Assembly: GCF_041734735.1 (NCBI RefSeq)
Contig: NC_134878.1
Span: forward strand, 39,971,329-40,035,328
DNA from: Babylonia areolata
Taxonomy: Eukaryota > Mollusca > Gastropoda > Neogastropoda > Buccinidae
Length of the DNA: 64,000 nucleotides
Reading direction: 5' to 3'
Shown: positions 9,310 through 19,045 of the stretch, piece after piece
How the letters are laid out: each line of letters opens with the position of its first letter
How positions within the stretch are numbered: position 1 is the stretch's first letter
Position numbers and translations under genes: made by a program
Notes under the pieces: model-generated
Database searches by the model: none
Told to the model about the DNA's origin: nothing
What the model saw: the letters and a program-made list of their open reading frames with translations, nothing else

Positions 9310-10257
9310 TCACGGAGGGACATCACGAAACAAGGTCTTCAAAGAAACCACCGTGTAATGTCTGTGTCTAACGTCATGCAGATCCCAACAGTGCAGGAGT
9401 ACGTGTTTCACGGTGAGAGGCTCACCACAGGGAATACACTGAGGGGCCTCTTCCCCCTTCAACAAGAATGAGTAAAAAAAAAAAAAGTGTGCCCCGCATG
9501 CAGTCTGCACAGCACAGACTCCTTTCTGTTCTTTACCCCTGAAGGGAGGGTCTCTTTTAGGTCTGGACGGATCTGGAAGAGCTTGTTGTCCATCTGGGTG
9601 TTCCACTCCTCTTGCCAAAGATCCTTAACATAAGTGTTCACCTTCTGCTTCATGTCTGTGTATGGTACAAAAGATCTCGATAATTCTTTCTTTACAGCGT
9701 TCTTGGCCAGCAGGTCTGCCCTTTCGTTACCACGAATGCCAACATGTCCAGGAACCCAGGCCAACACAACCTCGTATCCTTTCTTCGTTATGAGAGTAAA
9801 AGCTTCATAAAATTCCAGCAGTTTGGGATGAGTGATATTCCTGCAGGCGATCGCCTCCAGGGCTGACAAGGAGTCGGAAAAGATCATGAATCTCTTTTGT
9901 TTCGAAGAGAGAACCATTTTTCGCCAGAACCAGTGCAGTCAGTCCCGCAGTGTACACTGAGCTGTCAGACAGGATGTGTTCCATTGAGGGCTGGTCAGGA
10001 AAGGCGGGACAAAATGCAGATGCAGCGACTCCGTCCTCTGACTTGGAACCGTCAGTGAAGATTCTTTGGAAAGTGAGAAATTTGTGGCAGAGTTCTGAAA
10101 GGTAAGTTCTGTAGGCCAGTGAACTGGTGGAGTCTTTACGGTATGAGGCCAGATCGAATTGGACCACAGGTGTTGTAAAGGTCCACGGAGGGCTGTCAGG
10201 GAACTTGGAGAAGTCTGAGATGCCACCAACATCCAGATCGGCTGAATGCGGAGTCAA
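9310..10257 (-). pseudogene. LINE ORF2, RNase H part (three frames)
   Basis: Frame 9805-10257 contains IFTDGSKSEDGVAASAF (first Asp) and TAGLTALVLAKN, where the usual Glu is Gly. Frame 9459-9917 has MIFSDSLSALEAI (third acidic site) and VPGHVGIRGNERADLLAKNA (fourth). Frame 9310-9618 gives the C-terminal cysteine stretch (CIPCGEPLTVKHVLLHC). The domain would remove the RNA strand during cDNA synthesis; this copy is broken. Confidence 0.82.
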
Positions 10258-11720
10258 AGAGGAGGGATGCAGTTTGGGTTGTCTTTAAATTTCTTGTTGA
10301 AAGGGTTGTTGAATACAACGTCGTAAGCAGGGTTTGTAGGTTCAGAAAACAGTTTCAAGTAATAATTTAGGGTCAGCTTCAGTCTGCGGTTGGAGAGAGG
10401 CGGTTCCCCCGCCTCTGCATACAGGCTGTGCACAGGGGTGGTGTGGAACACACCTAAGCTGAGACGGAGCCCTTGGTGGTGTATAGGGTCCAGCAGTTTC
10501 AGGTAAGATGGTCTGGCAGAGCCGTATACTACACTTCTGTAATCCAGTTTGGACCGGACCAGGGCTCTGTAGAGGTGCAAGAGAGTTCTCTTATCACCAC
10601 CCCAATCCATGTGTGCCACAACTCGGATGATGTTCAGGGCTTTTTGACAAGATATTTTCAGCTGTTTGATATGGCTGAGGAAGTTCTGCTTCTGATCAAA
10701 AACGACCCCTAAAAATTTGGCTTCCTTAACCGCCGGGATGGTGGATTTTCCCAGACAGACTTCAGGGTCCGGATAGAACTGGCGAAAGTTATGAAAATGA
10801 ATACACTCAGTTTTGGAGGACGAAAAGGTGAAACCATTCTCCTCTGCCCAACACTGAATTTTGTCCACGCAGAGCTGAAGCCGTCACTGGATGCTGGCAT
10901 ACATGCTGCCAGTTGCATACAAGGTGAAATCGTCCACAAACAGCGAGCTGTCCGATCCCTTCTGAACCGACTGAATGATGTCATTAATTTTGATGCTGAA
11001 GAGAGCCGGCGACAGAATGCTCCCTTGCGGAACACCCAGCTCCTGCTCGTGAATGTCCGACAGGGTGGTGCCGACCCTCACCTGGAATTGTCTGTCTTGC
11101 AAGAAGTTGTTGATGAACTGGGGCAGGTGTCCTCGGAAGCCGAGCTTGTGCAGGTCCGAGAGGATTCCAAATTTCCAGGTGGAGGCTTTCTCTAAGTAAA
11201 AAATTATGGCCACCACATGCTGTTTGTTTACAAAGGCATTTCTTACAGTGGTTTCCAGACGAACCAGATGGTCAATGGTACAGCGATGCTTGCGGAAACC
11301 GCACTGTTCTTTCGCCAGAAGGCCGTCGGTCTCTAGTTTCCACATCAGTCTACCTTTGACCATCTTCTCCATCAGTTTGCAGATGCAGCTGGTCAGTGCT
11401 ATTGGGCAGTAGTTGGAGGGGTTCAAGGGGTCTTTTCCCGGTTTTGGCACCGGGATTATGAGGGCTTTCCGCCAGGAGGGCGGAAAAAAGCCTGTAATCC
11501 AGATGTGGTTGTGAACTTTGAGCAGGGTGTCCAGACAGGTTTTGGGAAGATGTTTAAAAAGTTTATAATGGACCTCGTCCATTCCTGGAGAGGAATCCGT
11601 GCAGGTCTGAAGGGCAGATTTTAGTTCATTCATAGTGAAAGGAAGGTTGTAGCTCTCTGTGTTGTCGAAGAGAAGTTGCAGGGTGTTTTTTCTTTCAGGT
11701 TTTTGGTTTTGAGAAACCAA
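10254..11720 (-). pseudogene. LINE ORF2, reverse transcriptase part (two frames)
   Basis: Frame 10884-11720 holds RT motifs: PGMDEVHYKLF, WRKALIIPVPKPGKD, CGFRKHRCTIDHL, the motif A region IIFYLEKAST, LGVPQGSILSPALFS (motif B) and LFVDDFTLYAT (motif C). Frame 10254-10868 continues with the thumb (KFLGVVFDQ, ALVRSKLDYRSVVYGSA). Motif A normally has Asp before the Leu-Glu-Lys; here it is Tyr, which would abolish polymerase activity even without the frame break near 10870-10884. Confidence 0.85.
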
Positions 11721-12200
11721 GCAGATTTGTTGGCAGATCTAGAGTTCAGTTCGATTGTGGAGGCAAGCAAATTAGCAACTGCTTTCTTCTCTGTGACCAG
11801 AGCGTCTGAGAGTTTAAGATGGTGAGAAGTTGGGTAGACGTTTTTGCCCTTAATTTTTTTTTTAAACCCTCCACACTTTCTTCTTGGGTGTGTTGGGGGT
11901 TAAAGAAGAGCAAAAAGCCCTCAGCTGTTGATGGGTTCGAATGCTATCAGTCTCTGGAAGACGCGTCGTTGCGCTTTCTTCCGAGACTTACGGGCCTCCC
12001 GATATTCTGCGTTGAACCAGGGCGTTCTTGGCATCTGAGGCTTGGAGGTAGATGATGGGACTGCTGCTCTGGCGCAATCTAAAACGATCTGTGTCAGAGT
12101 GTCAGCAGGATCCTTGCTTTGTAAGACTATTTCTTCCTGCAGCTCCGCTCTTAACTTTGTGGTAAAAATTCCCCAGTCAGCTTTGTCATAGTTAAGGCGA

Positions 12201-12872
12201 TCAGGCAGAGTCACCTTCCCCATCTGTGGGGCAGAGGACGACAGGAAAGTGATCACTCCCGTGCAGATCGTCGTGCACTTTCCACTCGTAGTCCAGGACC
12301 AACGATGGATTGCAGACCGACAGATCTAAACACGAGAGCTTTCCAGAGGACAGATGAAAGTAAGTGGGTGACTTGTCGTTAAGATAGCACAGGTCCATAT
12401 CGGAGAGAAGGTTTTCCAAAAGAAGACCTCGGGCTGATGTCACCTCACTTCCCCAGAGTGGGGAGTGGCCATTGAAGTCGCCCATCAGTAGAAACGGTCG
12501 TGGGAGCTGGTTGACAAGGTTCATGAGGTCCTGCCCCAGAACACGCACGGAAGGAGGAAGATACAGAAAACAGACAGTGATGGTTTTCTTAAGTGTGACT
12601 CTGACTGCCACCGCCTGTAAAGGGGTGCTTAAAGGAACTGTACTGTATAAAAGGGACTTGCGTATAAAAAGTGTGACACCTCCTGTCAATCCCTCTTGCT
12701 TCGGTAGAGCGGGTTTAAAAATGGAGTTAAAACCAGAGAGACATAAAAACTTGCCATCTCTTTGCAGAGTCTCTTGCAGCGCCAGCACTGAAGGTTTCAA
12801 AGCACGACAAAGCATCTGGAGTTCCTGGAGATTGGTGTAAAATCCACGGATGTTCCAATGAATTATCGCCAT
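12201..12872 (-). CDS. LINE ORF2, APE-type endonuclease part
   Basis: A 223-codon frame starts MAIIHWNIRGFYTN and shows the endonuclease order: WNIRG, LALQETL (metal-binding Glu), LPPS, LLMGDFNGHSPLWGS (Asp/Asn pair), CLDLSVCNPS and GSDHFPVVL (catalytic His). All core residues are present. Target nicking would be its role. The frame shifts near 12230, and the linker to the RT (ending PWFNAEYREARKSR) continues in another frame at 11921-12256. Confidence 0.85.
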   Translation of the reverse strand: MAIIHWNIRGFYTNLQELQMLCRALKPSVLALQETLQRDGKFLCLSGFNSIFKPALPKQEGLTGGVTLFIRKSLLYSTVPLSTPLQAVAVRVTLKKTITVCFLYLPPSVRVLGQDLMNLVNQLPRPFLLMGDFNGHSPLWGSEVTSARGLLLENLLSDMDLCYLNDKSPTYFHLSSGKLSCLDLSVCNPSLVLDYEWKVHDDLHGSDHFPVVLCPTDGEGDSA

Positions 12873-12910
12873 TAAAAAGGTTAAAAATAAAGCAGCAGCC
12901 TAATCCATCG

Positions 12911-13933
12911 CTACCTCCTCCATACAGGATGGGAAGGGGTGGATACAGCACCTCCACCCAAGGCCAATGGTTCTACCAAGGTAGGTACGTCGTCCGTCTG
13001 TGTCCCTGTGGATGTCGTCTGGATCGCAACATCCACCATCCTGGGTCTGATGACAGAAGCATAAGACGCCTTGGGCAATGCAGCCTCCACTTGTTTACGG
13101 GCCTCAAAGAACAATATTTTCTTCTCTGTCTTCACCTTCTGGATTTCTTTTTCTTTTTTCCAGGTGGGGCAGTCTTTAGATGAGGACGGGTGGCCGCCTC
13201 CGCAGTTCACACAACGGGCTGGACTGACACATTCGCCCTGGTGCGCCGCCTTTGAACAGGTGCCACACGCCTCTTCCTCCTTGCAGCGGTCCCGCACGTG
13301 TCCGAATTTCTGGCACTTGAAACACCATAGAGGGGATGGCACGTACAGACTTATATTCACCTGCAGGTATCCGACTCGTATGTCCTTGGGGACATTCGGG
13401 CAGCAGGTGAGTAAAAATGTGTTGGTAGGGACTCTGTCCGACCCCTTCCTCACTGTCACTCTGTAAACATCCGTCACTCCCTGAGAGGACAGCTCGCACT
13501 TAATCTCTGCCTCAGATACTCCTCTCAACTCAGGGCATCTGATTACCCCCTTCGAACAGTTCAGTCCTTTGTGAGGGGAAACCTTCACCGCCCTGTCCAC
13601 AAAAGTGGTCGCTTTAAGCAGAAGCTGTGTCTGCCTTTTTGATGCTGTCTCTACCAGCAATGCTCCGCTCCTCAGCCTCTTGACAGACTTCAGTGAGCCT
13701 GCCATACACTGGAAGCCCTTCTGGATGGCGAAGGGGCTGAGAGCCGACAAGGGCTTGTCATCTTCAGTGCCCTCCACCATAAGCCACGACGGCCAATATC
13801 CAGAGGTCTCACTGACCTCCAAATCGGAGTCCAAATCATCAGTTCCTGGTCTCCTTTTCCCAAGTTTAGGGGGGTGTAATTGGTTAGAAGCCATGGTTTT
13901 TTTTAATCGTAAATTCATCCCTCCCTTACCCAC
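12911..13933 (-). CDS. LINE ORF1 protein with three zinc knuckles
   Basis: The 340-codon frame opens with ATG at 13933. An RRM-like middle region is followed at roughly residues 205-255 by three cysteine motifs: CFKCQKFGHVRDRC (CX2CX4HX4C), CGTCSKAAHQGEC and CVNCGGGHPSSSKDC. The C-terminal part is Lys/Glu-rich and then has the acidic/Thr motif VDVAIQTTSTGTQTD. In I and jockey elements ORF1 binds the element RNA and forms the ribonucleoprotein with ORF2. The frame is intact from start to stop, unlike ORF2. It overlaps nothing and ends 39 bases before the EN start at 12872. Confidence 0.85.
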   Translation of the reverse strand: MGKGGMNLRLKKTMASNQLHPPKLGKRRPGTDDLDSDLEVSETSGYWPSWLMVEGTEDDKPLSALSPFAIQKGFQCMAGSLKSVKRLRSGALLVETASKRQTQLLLKATTFVDRAVKVSPHKGLNCSKGVIRCPELRGVSEAEIKCELSSQGVTDVYRVTVRKGSDRVPTNTFLLTCCPNVPKDIRVGYLQVNISLYVPSPLWCFKCQKFGHVRDRCKEEEACGTCSKAAHQGECVSPARCVNCGGGHPSSSKDCPTWKKEKEIQKVKTEKKILFFEARKQVEAALPKASYASVIRPRMVDVAIQTTSTGTQTDDVPTLVEPLALGGGAVSTPSHPVWRR

Positions 13934-14624
13934 CCACCATGGGGTCCAACTTAGGGGCCAGGGTCAAGGGAACACCAGCTTGACCCCTTCCAGGTTTCGT
14001 GAGGGATATACGACCAACAGTCTAGCTCCAACGCATCCCCCCCTGATCATGCCCAGCTCCCGGGGACAGAGAACTGAGCACTACGGGGGTTATCGTTAGC
14101 CTCTAAACTGCCAGTCTTGACCCAAGGGTAGGGGTAGCCGATTGACACACACGGGCCAATATGTGCCGCCTGTCTTAGGAGAGGTCCGAGCCAAAGGGAT
14201 GTGTTGAGAGCAGCGTGCTCTCTCAATCCCCAGGATCTCATTCCCCTCCATCACAGGTCGCACCGCACGGCAGACACGGCGGGCCTGAAGAAGGCCACAG
14301 AGAAAAAAGAATGTGGAAAAGAAGACTTGATGGGGAGCTGAGGACAGAAAAGAGGTGGTAAAAAGATGAAATAGAGAATAGCAAAAGGGACAGTGGGTCA
14401 CTTTTAGTTTGGCCATGGGAAGCCCTATCAGGGGCATCAGTACAAAAAAACAAAACCACCACTTATTCAGCCTGAACAGCTACAATGGCTATGTAGGCTG
14501 TCAATTAAGACCTGGGACTAGAGCAGTAAACCCCCAGAAGCACTGATGCCCCCGCCGACATAGCTCGCTCGATCACTGGCCACTAAGCCTCCTGACCATG
14601 ACAAGGTAGTGACCCCCCGGGAGG

Positions 14625-14646
14625 ATGAGGCCAGGAGATGAAATGA
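14625..14646 (+). repeat. Right target-site-like repeat of the I-like LINE
   Basis: It matches 9079-9100 with one mismatch and 7737-7758 exactly, and abuts the 5' end of the LINE. Confidence 0.55.
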
Positions 14647-14654
14647 TTAACAAA

Positions 14655-14876
14655 TAGTAAAGAGTGGTAACTCTCTCCATTCACAAGGTACACAACTTCA
14701 AGTCAGTGCTGCTTATGCTACCAATTCAGATAGCACACAGGTAAATAAAAGGTACATTGGAACAAACCCATACACTTCCTCAAAAAAGGAAGCGCCGGGC
14801 CTGTCCTTATACTGATCATTTGACATGTGCACACAGCAGCAAAGACAGAAGAAATGTGCAAACACAAATTAGCTTA
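14655..14876 (+). repeat. Direct repeat G, copy 2
   Basis: It matches 8762-8972 in the same orientation (GTAACTCTCTCCATT through CACAAATTAGCTTA) with scattered single-base differences, so the pair is a recent local duplication or two copies of a young repeat. Confidence 0.75.
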
Positions 14877-15429
14877 AGATTGTCAGAGTTATTTCCCTTC
14901 GTTCTGGTCAGACTCAACAGCACTTTCGTTGGTTCGACGATCCAACTTATCGAACATTTCTATTGATTGATTAACAAGTGTAAAATAGAAAAGCAAAGGA
15001 AAATAGGAAGAATATACATAAGTTTAATCTTGAAGCAAGATGTCCATACATTGATGAACTTTGCTTTTTAAATGGCTTCGATCAGTACGATTCAATTGAG
15101 AGTGATTGTGTCTGTGTGTCACTTTCACTATGTGTGTGTGTTTCTTCTTCGATTTTACGCCTGTTCACAAAGACGGAAAAAAAAGTATGCGCGTACGCAC
15201 GTTCTGTTAGTGTGCTGTCAGTGTGTGTACTTGTATGCACTGATCTAAACAAAATTTAGATCAGTGGCGTGTGATTTGTTTCTGAGTGGTGTGTTAATGT
15301 GTCTAGTGTGTTTGTGCGTGTGTATGATTCACTATGTGCTTTGTGTGTGTGTTGTGTCACTGTGCATGTGCGTGTGTTGTGTTAGACAGAAGGTGTGTGC
15401 ATGTTTGTGTGACTTATGTATGAGTTGGG
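14877..15429. other. No gene; TG-rich sequence from about 15110
   Basis: Degenerate TGTGTG runs from 15110 to 15430 give long artefactual Cys/Val-rich frames. Nothing else seen. Confidence 0.5.
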
Positions 15430-16745
15430 TGTGGAGGTTGGTTTCAAGCTGTGTGAGCCAACAGCTCAAGCACACACAAAAACACCTCACCCATTTTGAA
15501 AAACACAACACCCTGACCACTCTCAACCACGGCTTCCGCAGTGGATTCTCTTGCGAAACCCAACTCCTAACTACACATGACCTCCTGAACTCCTTTGACC
15601 AGAAATATCAAGTGGATGTCGCCATTCTAGACTTTTCAAAAGCATTCGACACTGTCCCCCACAAACGTCTCCTTCACAAGCTGCACGAATATGGAATAAG
15701 AGGTTCCCTCCACACCTGGTTATCAAACTTTCTCCAGTGCAGGAAGATGGCCGTCATGAGAGAGGGCGTCACATCCAAAGAAACCTTGGCGGATTCCGGA
15801 GTACCTCAAGGAACAGTGCTGGGCCCGCTCCTCTTCCTATGCCACATCAATGACCTCCCGGACAGAGTCAAATCCCAGGTATGCCTGTCTGCTGACAATT
15901 GCCTCCTTTACCGGCAGATCAACTCCCTTCAAGATCACGTTCAGCTTCAAGAGGACCTCAATCAACTCAAAACCTGGGCCACTGACTGGGGTATGAAATT
16001 TAACCCCAACAAATGCTACATTCTCAGTATGCAGCAGTCAACCAACCACATCTACTCCCTATGTAACACTCCCCTTCAGCACATCCACACAAACCCCTAT
16101 CTAGGTATTCAACTCTCCGATGACCTGAAATGGAGCACCCACATTGCCTAAACCTGCTAAAAAGCACACAGCACCCCTGGCTTCCTCAGGAGAAACCTGT
16201 GTTTCTGCCCCCTCCAATGCAAGAAAAATGCATATCTATCCCTCATCAGACCAGCCCTCGAGTATGGTTCCATCATATGGAGTCCCTACCTCAAACAAGA
16301 TATTGATAAACTTGAAAAAGTGCAGCGCCTATCTGCCTGGTTCATAACCGGCGATTATAAATCCAGAACACCCGGCTCCATCACCAAGATGCTTCACACT
16401 CTGCAACTGCCGACACTCCAACAGCGCAGACAGGATCTACGCCTCATCTTCCTCTACAAGGTGGTTGAGGGGTTGGTACTGGCCACCTGCTGAGTACTTA
16501 ACCCCACACAAACCAGGACGACTCAAAAGGCCACGAACATCTGGCGATCTGTATGACACCACCAGTGCGATCTCTAATCACGTAAGAAACAGAAGAACAT
16601 TCCAAGTCAGCAGATGTCAGACAGAGCAATCCAAACAGTCATTTTTTGTTAGCACAGTAAAAGACTGGAACCACCTGGAAGAAAACATAGTAAGAGCACC
16701 AACTCCTGAGATCTTCAAAAAACTATTAACATCCCAACAGTGAAC
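15430..16745 (+). mobile_element. 5'-truncated jockey/CR1-type LINE (RT only)
   Basis: From about 15470 the frame reads LTTLNHGFRSGFSCETQLL, then motif A VAILDFSKAFDTVPHKRLL, motif B SGVPQGTVLGPLLFLCHIND and a motif C region reading LSADNCLLYR, where F-A-D-D is expected; the second Asp is Asn. The frame stops at 16151. The thumb continues in two other frames (16144-16347 and 16465-16743), ending with VKDWNHLEENIVRAPTPEIF, a C-terminus typical of jockey/CR1-group RTs. No endonuclease and no RNase H are present. Dead on arrival or decayed. Confidence 0.8.
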
Positions 16746-17190
16746 CTGCCAAGCTGCGCACACCCCCCACCCGTCGCGATAATGCCATGATCTTGGCGAC
16801 AAAAATCCACTTTCCTGTGTTATGTGCTTACAAGGCACTTGTTCACCCTCCAAAGGATTCCACAAAGTGATGCCACATTCATGATTGTAGACACAATCTC
16901 ATTTAAGTCATGATCATCATCTGGTGACAAGAGGCGCCTCTTCCCTTTTGACAGAGAATGCAGTAAAAACTCTAATACTGTCAGGAAAATCACAAAACTG
17001 GGATATCATGAGTAAAATTTTAACTTTTCAATATTTCCTCTCTGTTCTTCACTCTTTCGTTTCTGGTGTTTTCTGACATTTTCACTCTGCTGTGCCCAAG
17101 GTGAAGAGATGGGGCCCAGCAGGGTGACACTTCAACATATCACAGGCAGGCTTACTTGAAAACATACCTTTTATGTTGACCTTTGCAGTT
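16746..17190. other. No feature seen
   Basis: This may include the 3' UTR of the preceding LINE. There is no tail or repeat I can define. Confidence 0.4.
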
Positions 17191-17192
17191 AA

Positions 17193-17193
<1 letters not shown>

Positions 17194-17235
<42 letters not shown>

Positions 17236-17240
17236 TCAAC
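17194..17240 (+). repeat. TC/AC microsatellite
   Basis: A (TC)n run at 17194-17217 is followed directly by (AC)n to about 17234. Confidence 0.9.
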
Positions 17241-17404
17241 ACATGCATACACACACAAACTCAATCACACACATATGCACACACCCTGACCTATGCTCTG
17301 TCTCTCACTCTCTTTCTCCCCCCTTCACCCCCTTTTCACCTCAGTTCAATCAATTTTTTCACAGAAGAAATGTATGTATGATTCTATGAATATACAGATA
17401 TGCC

Positions 17405-17666
17405 TTTCACTCTGTGTATTACTCTCTGTGTGTGTAAGTGTGTGTGCACACATCAGTCAATCAGTGTGAGTGTGTGTGAGAGAGAGAGAGAGAGAGACAG
17501 AGACAGAGAGAGAGAATGTGTGTGCACACTTCAGTTAGTGTGTATGCGTGTGTGTGAACACATCAGTCAGTCAGTGTGTGTGTATGAGTGTGTGTGTGCA
17601 CACATCAGTAAATCAGTGTGTGTGTGTGTGTGTTTGTGTGTGCACATCAGTTTGTGTGTGTGTCAA

Positions 17667-17701
<35 letters not shown>

Positions 17702-17811
17702 CTATGTGTAAGTGTGTGAGTGCACACATCAGTCAATCAGTGTGTGTGTGAGTGTGTGTGTGTGCACACATCAATCAATCAGTGTGTGTGTGTGTGCACA
17801 CATCAGTCAAT

Positions 17812-17880
<69 letters not shown>

Positions 17881-17935
17881 TGTCACTGTGTAGAAAGAGA
17901 GAGAGAGAGAGAGAGTGTGTGTGTGTGTGTATGCG
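17405..17935 (+). repeat. TG microsatellite with interspersed ACATCAGTCAATCAG units
   Basis: TG runs alternate with a higher-order element (GCACACATCAGTCAATCAG, with variants such as AGTAAATCAG) at about 17446, 17560, 17606, 17725, 17768 and 17800. It includes GA runs at 17479-17515 and 17896-17915, and an uninterrupted TG run near 17815-17878. All ORFs called here are low complexity. Confidence 0.85.
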
Positions 17936-18113
17936 CATCCAGTTTGATGTTCACCTGAAGACACATCTTGTTTCAGTTTTCTGTGTTTTTCCTTGAAACA
18001 GTTATTAAGCAGTGTGCTCCAAATTTCCTGAGCATTGACACAATGCCACTGAAAAGCAACAACCAAGGTCCACATTAATCATCTCTTTGTTCTTCAGAAG
18101 GGAACTGGGGTCG
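17936..18113. other. No feature seen
   Basis: Plain sequence between the TG tract and the minisatellite. Confidence 0.4.
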
Positions 18114-18250
18114 TGACTGATGAAACTAACAGTAATAGACACAGGTCAAGGCTGATGAAACTAACAGAAAACACACAGGTCGAGACTGATGAAACAGTAA
18201 CAGTAACAAACACAGGTCGAGACTGATCAGTGAAACTAACAGACACAGAT
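18114..18250 (+). repeat. Minisatellite, about 45-base unit, three copies
   Basis: The unit ACACAGGTCGAGACTGATGA followed by AACTAACAG recurs with small indels (GGTCAAGGCTGATG, GGTCGAGACTGATGAAACAG, GGTCGAGACTGATCAGTG). Confidence 0.75.
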
Positions 18251-18925
18251 AAATAAAATAAGTTATTGTTGGATAAATTTAAAAATTTTTTTTAGGCTTA
18301 TTCCTATAGTGAAACCATATGATAATCAACAGATTGTGGGCCTTCATCTGAACACGGATCAGAATTCACTAGAAAAGCTTGCCTCGTGTAAGCCAAAGCT
18401 TCAAGACTTGTAATGAAAACTAGCCTATTTGGGGTGAACACTTGAGAATTCACATTATTTCGTAGCTAAAATGGAAATGTCTTGAATAAACATGGAAATG
18501 TTCACTGGTATTTGCAAACGTCACTGTGGTGCGCTGGATAGCTTCAACCCATGCCTGCCTCCTTTGTCTTGTCATTTCTTCAACCTGCTTTAGTTTTCAA
18601 CTTGGGAATAGTTCGATAAAAGCCAAGCCCAGTGTGTTCCGATTCAGTACGATATCCTTGGCTTGTACAGCCGATAATACAGCAAGTATCTGGCATCACT
18701 AAGTATCCTAGTGGAGACGATCGTAGTCAGCAAGGCAGAGATGGGGAAGAAGTCGCATGGGTTGACTGTGTTTACATTCGTCGCGACTGACAAAGTGACG
18801 CCCAGGTCCCACAAGCACCACGTGTGACATCTTCTCAAGCCCTATTCTTCGACTCCAATGCCTGACACTGACAATTTGGCAATATGCATATTTCTTTCCT
18901 TGTGTTCTTGACATTCACTTTAGTT
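18251..18925. other. No gene seen
   Basis: Only chance-length ORFs; no internal repeat matches. Confidence 0.4.
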
Positions 18926-19045
18926 CCAAAGATGGAAAAATTGTAAATTTATTAATATATTGTAATATATACTCTACATTTCTTCTCCTCTCGAATGATG
19001 TAAATGAGGTCAGTCAAAGAGTGCTGGGGAAGAAATGTAGAGTAT
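18926..19045 (+). repeat. Repeat family C, left half (split by a LINE)
   Basis: The sequence GATGGAAAAATTGTAAATTT, then ATATACTCTACATTTCTTC and AGTGCTGGGGAAGAAATGTA, matches the unsplit copy at 29997-30200. It has an internal palindrome (TACTCTACATTTCTTCTCC against GGGGAAGAAATGTAGAGTAT). The right half resumes at 20814. Confidence 0.75.

Larger units (their letters stand above)
9101..14624 (-). mobile_element. I-like LINE, nearly full length (ORF1, EN, RT, RNase H)
   Basis: Minus-strand order: 5' UTR (13934-14624), ORF1 with zinc knuckles (12911-13933), ORF2 with an APE endonuclease (about 12201-12872), reverse transcriptase (10254-11720) and RNase H (9310-10257), then a short 3' UTR with a TTTCA-repeat tail. 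An RNase H domain after the RT is typical of the I group within the jockey superfamily. The 5.5-kb length and flanking repeats at 9079 and 14625 indicate a full-length insertion. ORF1 is open, but ORF2 is split over about six frames and has lost catalytic residues, so the copy is dead. The clade name is from memory; a tree of the RT would settle it. Confidence 0.85.

Noticed and set aside
17400-17958. Cys/Val-rich frames resembling secreted cysteine-rich peptides
   Set aside because: Translations of TG repeats with no signal peptide or cysteine spacing that recurs independently of the repeat.
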